From Bacillota bacterium (lineage in GTDB: Bacteria; Bacillota; Clostridia; Lachnospirales; Lachnospiraceae): a DNA stretch of 64,000 bases. The stretch is from the NCBI GenBank assembly GCA_023439125.1, contig JAEXOU010000010.1:1-64000 (forward strand), given 5' to 3'. Every line of letters starts with the position of its first letter. Positions within the stretch are counted from its first letter, which is position 1. The notes beneath the pieces are model-generated. The model had not been told where the DNA came from. It made no database searches and was given only the letters and a program-made list of their open reading frames with translations. Shown in pieces: positions 61,113-64,000 of the stretch. The translations under genes and the position numbers were made by a program.

Positions 61113-62897
61113 TTATAAATTATATTCTAATAACCTTTCATGAATATGCTTTGTCAAGTCAGGGAATTTTCGTACAAGTACACTTCTGTTAACTCCAATA
61201 GACCTATAGAAATCTTCACTACTGATATGATTATTACTTGAATGAGTTTTGCTTAACACTTCATTTACTTTATTAAGAATTTCACTCCTATAACTTTCTT
61301 TAAATAAGTCAGTTTGTGTTCTCTTATATTCTTTGACTTTTGGGAGTAAGCCCCATAGTCTTAACGTTTCGGGACAGATATCTAATTTTTCGCATATGGA
61401 ATTAATAGTAATAGGTATTTGGCTGTCAAGTAATTCTTCAACTATAGATGTGAAGATTCTCTCTCGTTCTTCCATAGAAGATGCCTTGTCAGGTCTACTA
61501 ACTTTTTTGTTGAATTGCAGTAACTGACATTCGATGCTTAACCAATAATATAAAAAGTCATTATATTTAAGCCCTAATTTACTACGGATTTTCTTTGCAG
61601 GAATACCTTTTATGACATTATCTTTAATTATTGACATTGTGACTTCATTATTCGTTGAAGGTATATTAACCGGTAGATCATCTTGAACTATAAGATGATT
61701 AGCAGCTAAGAAGATAATTGACCTTGTTACTTTGTCTTGAGTAGAATCAAGTTTTTGAGTTAATTCCTTTAAAGTGCAACAGTTGCTAAGCAGAGGTCGT
61801 ACTTTACTCCAAGCAAACTGAATAAAGTAACTTCGTTCACAGATTAATCCATTAGTATCAAGAGCATACTCAGTAGCACATGATTCGCAGTACATATAAT
61901 ATTTTAGTAACTCACCTGACTTGTGAAGCTTTAAAGAACTCGGTGTTCTTTTTAGTAAACCTTTCTTATGATAGTTCTTGCACCAAGGGGCTTGGCAAGC
62001 TAGGCTGTCGATCAATTTGACTTTCGGCTTTAGGATTGAATCGATATATTCGTGGGATATATTCATACTGAAGAAATCTTGAACTGGTACATTACATCTA
62101 CGCAAGAAATACAGAATTGATCCCAAATGCATAAATGTTAGCGATGATTTAGTACATCTTGCTAATTGCATTATAGAAGATAAGGTTATCTTCTCTTCCG
62201 TGGTTAGTTCATTCTTATAACGTTCTAATAAAAATAAAGTTCGTAGAGCTATATTCTGTTCATTACTTATGTTATCAGTTGAATGTAAAGATGATGTTTT
62301 CTGATTTAATATATAATTCCAATCATCATAGATTCTTTCTTCTCTGCTACTGCACACATATTGTGTTCTCAAACTTTTGCTTAAATCAAAGCCACATGTA
62401 GGGCACTTTCTGATATCAGCTGTGTTAGGAAGTATAGGTATAAAACAATTGCAATTACTACATCTTGTATTGAGCTCAAGTCCATGTTTTTCGCAATAAT
62501 TAATTTCTGTTACCTGCCATATTAGTTTGAAATACGGATTTTCAGAGATACATTCTGGACAAAATTTTCTGTTAGTATCGATGAGATTACTTAATATACG
62601 GCTGTGATTAATTTCATTTATATCAACACCAAACTTTCTGAATACATATATAAACGTAAGACTTTCAAGTGTGTTGCAGCTGGTTAATAGTAATGAGGAC
62701 AATAGGTTTAGATCTACTGTGCTAAATGGAGTGACATCAATTAATCTAGAAATAGATGATTGAGGATAATGGGCATTTGGTTTTAAGACATGACGCCATA
62801 GGTAGTGAGTAGTAATAAAATTAGAATTTGATACTCTCTGAAGATAACTTGAGAGACACTCGCCCTGTTCAATTTTCGGCCGAATTAGTAATTCCAT
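61113..62897 (-). CDS. tnsD: TnsD-like target selector (TniQ family)
   Basis: A 594-residue TniQ/TnsD-family protein. The N-terminal domain carries the zinc-binding residues Cys113/Cys116, Cys135/His138, Cys146/Cys149 and Cys165/Cys168. A second cysteine cluster (CQAPWC ... YCESC) lies at about 300-345, and the C-terminal half holds several HTH-like repeats (about 430-594). This long DNA-binding tail is the TnsD layout and makes it the likelier glmS-attTn7 recogniser. AGGAGG precedes the ATG at 62897; the TTG just before it is rejected. It is the first gene of the leftward operon, an order unlike Tn7 (tnsABCD). Confidence 0.88.
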   Translation of the reverse strand: MELLIRPKIEQGECLSSYLQRVSNSNFITTHYLWRHVLKPNAHYPQSSISRLIDVTPFSTVDLNLLSSLLLTSCNTLESLTFIYVFRKFGVDINEINHSRILSNLIDTNRKFCPECISENPYFKLIWQVTEINYCEKHGLELNTRCSNCNCFIPILPNTADIRKCPTCGFDLSKSLRTQYVCSSREERIYDDWNYILNQKTSSLHSTDNISNEQNIALRTLFLLERYKNELTTEEKITLSSIMQLARCTKSSLTFMHLGSILYFLRRCNVPVQDFFSMNISHEYIDSILKPKVKLIDSLACQAPWCKNYHKKGLLKRTPSSLKLHKSGELLKYYMYCESCATEYALDTNGLICERSYFIQFAWSKVRPLLSNCCTLKELTQKLDSTQDKVTRSIIFLAANHLIVQDDLPVNIPSTNNEVTMSIIKDNVIKGIPAKKIRSKLGLKYNDFLYYWLSIECQLLQFNKKVSRPDKASSMEERERIFTSIVEELLDSQIPITINSICEKLDICPETLRLWGLLPKVKEYKRTQTDLFKESYRSEILNKVNEVLSKTHSSNNHISSEDFYRSIGVNRSVLVRKFPDLTKHIHERLLEYNL

Positions 62898-63156
62898 CAA
62901 ATCCCTCCTGAATTTTCTGCTTAGTTTATCTTGTTTATTTGAAAATATACATGGAAAGGTTGGAAAATTCGTAATGGAGATTTTGAATTTAATAATATAA
63001 GTTTGTAAATAACTATTTTATTTTGTCGATTTGAGTGGTAAAATATGGATATATTGAGATGTGCCAAAATAAATAGAGAAGAATGAATCTCATATATTGA
63101 TAAAAGGCAAATATACATAGAAATTAATATAATAAAAAATAAGAAAGGAGGTAAAT

Positions 63157-64000
63157 ATGTCAAAAATATCTTTTATTCATTTATCAGATATTCACTTTGT
63201 TAAATCAAGTAACAATCCCGATGATATTGATAAGGATTTGCGCAACGCAATATTAGTTGATTTGAAAACAAATGCAAAAAGTATTTTAGATAATGTTGTT
63301 GGAATTCTCGTTACTGGAGATGTTGCCTTTTCAGGAAATGATGATGAGTATAACATCGCTAAAGATTATCTTAATGAAATTTGTGAAATCTTTAATATTA
63401 AGCCAAGTGATGTATATTGCGTACCTGGAAATCACGATGTCAATCAAAATGTTATTATGAACTCAACATTTGTACCATTGGCGCAAAATGCAGTTGATAC
63501 TGCAAACACTGTTGATATCGCTGATAGAGAATTTAGTAAATACATTAGCTCTGAAAACCAAAACATATTATTTATTCCATTAGAAAATTATAATAACTTT
63601 GCAAGGAGGTTTGAATGTGATATTTCTAACAATAAAATTTTTTGGCAAAAACACTTTAAATTAGCAGATAATTTTTATTTTAGAATTATTGGCATTAACT
63701 CCTCTTTTCTATCTACTAAGGAGGATCATATAACGGGTAAGCAAATGTATATTGGTCAATCTCAAATTCCCGATTATAGTGATGGCACTGCAACATTACT
63801 AATGTGCCATCATCCTCCAGAATGTTGGAAGTTTAAAGAAGATATACTGCCTCGAATAAACAAGCGTGCCGATATTCAATTATATGGGCATATGCATTCA
63901 CAATCATTTGATATAACTGAGAATAATGTTATACTCTACTCTGGAGCGGTACATCCAACGAGAACTGTTGATTGGCTACCGAGGTATAATTGGTTCTCAA
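63157..64000 (+). CDS. Calcineurin-like metallophosphoesterase, truncated by the window
   Basis: An open frame from ATG 63157 (AAAGGAGG upstream) to the end of the window, at least 281 residues. The metal-binding motifs of the family are all present: Asp11-x-His13 (LSDIHFV), Asp55 (TGDVAFSG), GNHD at 91-94, a His pair in CHHPPE and GHMH near residue 245. The substrate is not evident. It is divergent from the tnsD operon and inside the element, so it is probably cargo. Phosphoesterases of this type occur in defence islands. The 256-bp gap 62901-63156 shows AT-rich sequence and no transposon end. Confidence 0.8.
   Translation, partial: MSKISFIHLSDIHFVKSSNNPDDIDKDLRNAILVDLKTNAKSILDNVVGILVTGDVAFSGNDDEYNIAKDYLNEICEIFNIKPSDVYCVPGNHDVNQNVIMNSTFVPLAQNAVDTANTVDIADREFSKYISSENQNILFIPLENYNNFARRFECDISNNKIFWQKHFKLADNFYFRIIGINSSFLSTKEDHITGKQMYIGQSQIPDYSDGTATLLMCHHPPECWKFKEDILPRINKRADIQLYGHMHSQSFDITENNVILYSGAVHPTRTVDWLPRYNWFS

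Noticed and set aside
62360..62378. TGTGTTCTCAAAC as the other transposon end
   Set aside because: It lies inside the tnsD coding sequence, is a single partial match, and lacks repeats.
55548..62897. A type I-B or V-K CRISPR-associated transposon
   Set aside because: No cas genes or repeat-spacer array are visible up to 64000, and TnsA and TnsB are separate; only sequence to the right could change this.
62901..63156. Right transposon end between tnsD and the phosphoesterase
   Set aside because: No copy of the TTCTCAAA/TTTGAGAA repeat and no ACA terminus with a matching GACAT duplication is visible, so the end is taken to be outside the window.

Overview
The window is AT-rich, low-GC Gram-positive DNA. 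Gene content (type III glutamine synthetase, glmS ribozyme, CIRCE operator, 17-bp-spaced TTGACA/TATAAT promoters, strong AGGAGG ribosome-binding sites, lipoproteins with Thr/Pro linkers) suggests an anaerobic clostridium of the Lachnospiraceae type, close to Clostridium (Lachnoclostridium) phytofermentans. The species call is an inference from style and gene content; no database was searched. About nine tenths of the window is chromosomal housekeeping DNA transcribed leftward. The last 8.6 kb is the start of a mobile element.

Layout: 1-680 is the leader and a five-promoter array of an rRNA operon that runs leftward off the window. 919-6320 holds leuD, leuC, a small membrane protein, leuB, a LysR regulator and mutY. 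6653-12502 holds a lipoprotein and a MoxR / DUF58 / transglutaminase operon. 12746-15006 is htpG with a CIRCE operator. 15033-28424 holds a TraX-like protein, a GH13 protein that has lost its catalytic residues, an ABC-F ATPase, a BspA-like lipoprotein, glutamine synthetase III, an MscS channel, glycogen branching enzyme and a YesL-like protein. A decayed manA and a methyltransferase follow. 29852-40597 is one chemosensory operon (cheY, cheA, cheW, an MCP, cheR, cheB, a hybrid kinase and a lone receiver). 40674-45139 holds a TetR regulator and a heterodimeric ABC exporter. 45419-50486 holds xpt, serA, serC, an orphan conserved gene and an orphan GltD-like flavoprotein. 50610-53020 holds a CapA-like lipoprotein and asparaginase.

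glmS (53482-55323) is preceded by a glmS ribozyme. Starting 28 bp after its stop codon, at the attTn7 position, is the end of a Tn7-like transposon: a TGT terminus, three tandem 21-22 bp palindromic repeats that look like TnsB sites, a TniQ gene, and a leftward operon tnsD-HTH-tnsA-tnsB-tnsC. A metallophosphoesterase gene running off the right edge is probably cargo. The far transposon end is not in the window. The element has two different TniQ-family proteins (594 and 483 aa), no TnsE and no visible CRISPR components. The second target selector and the palindromic end repeats are the most novel features here.

Several families of intergenic hairpin repeats are scattered between the chromosomal operons.
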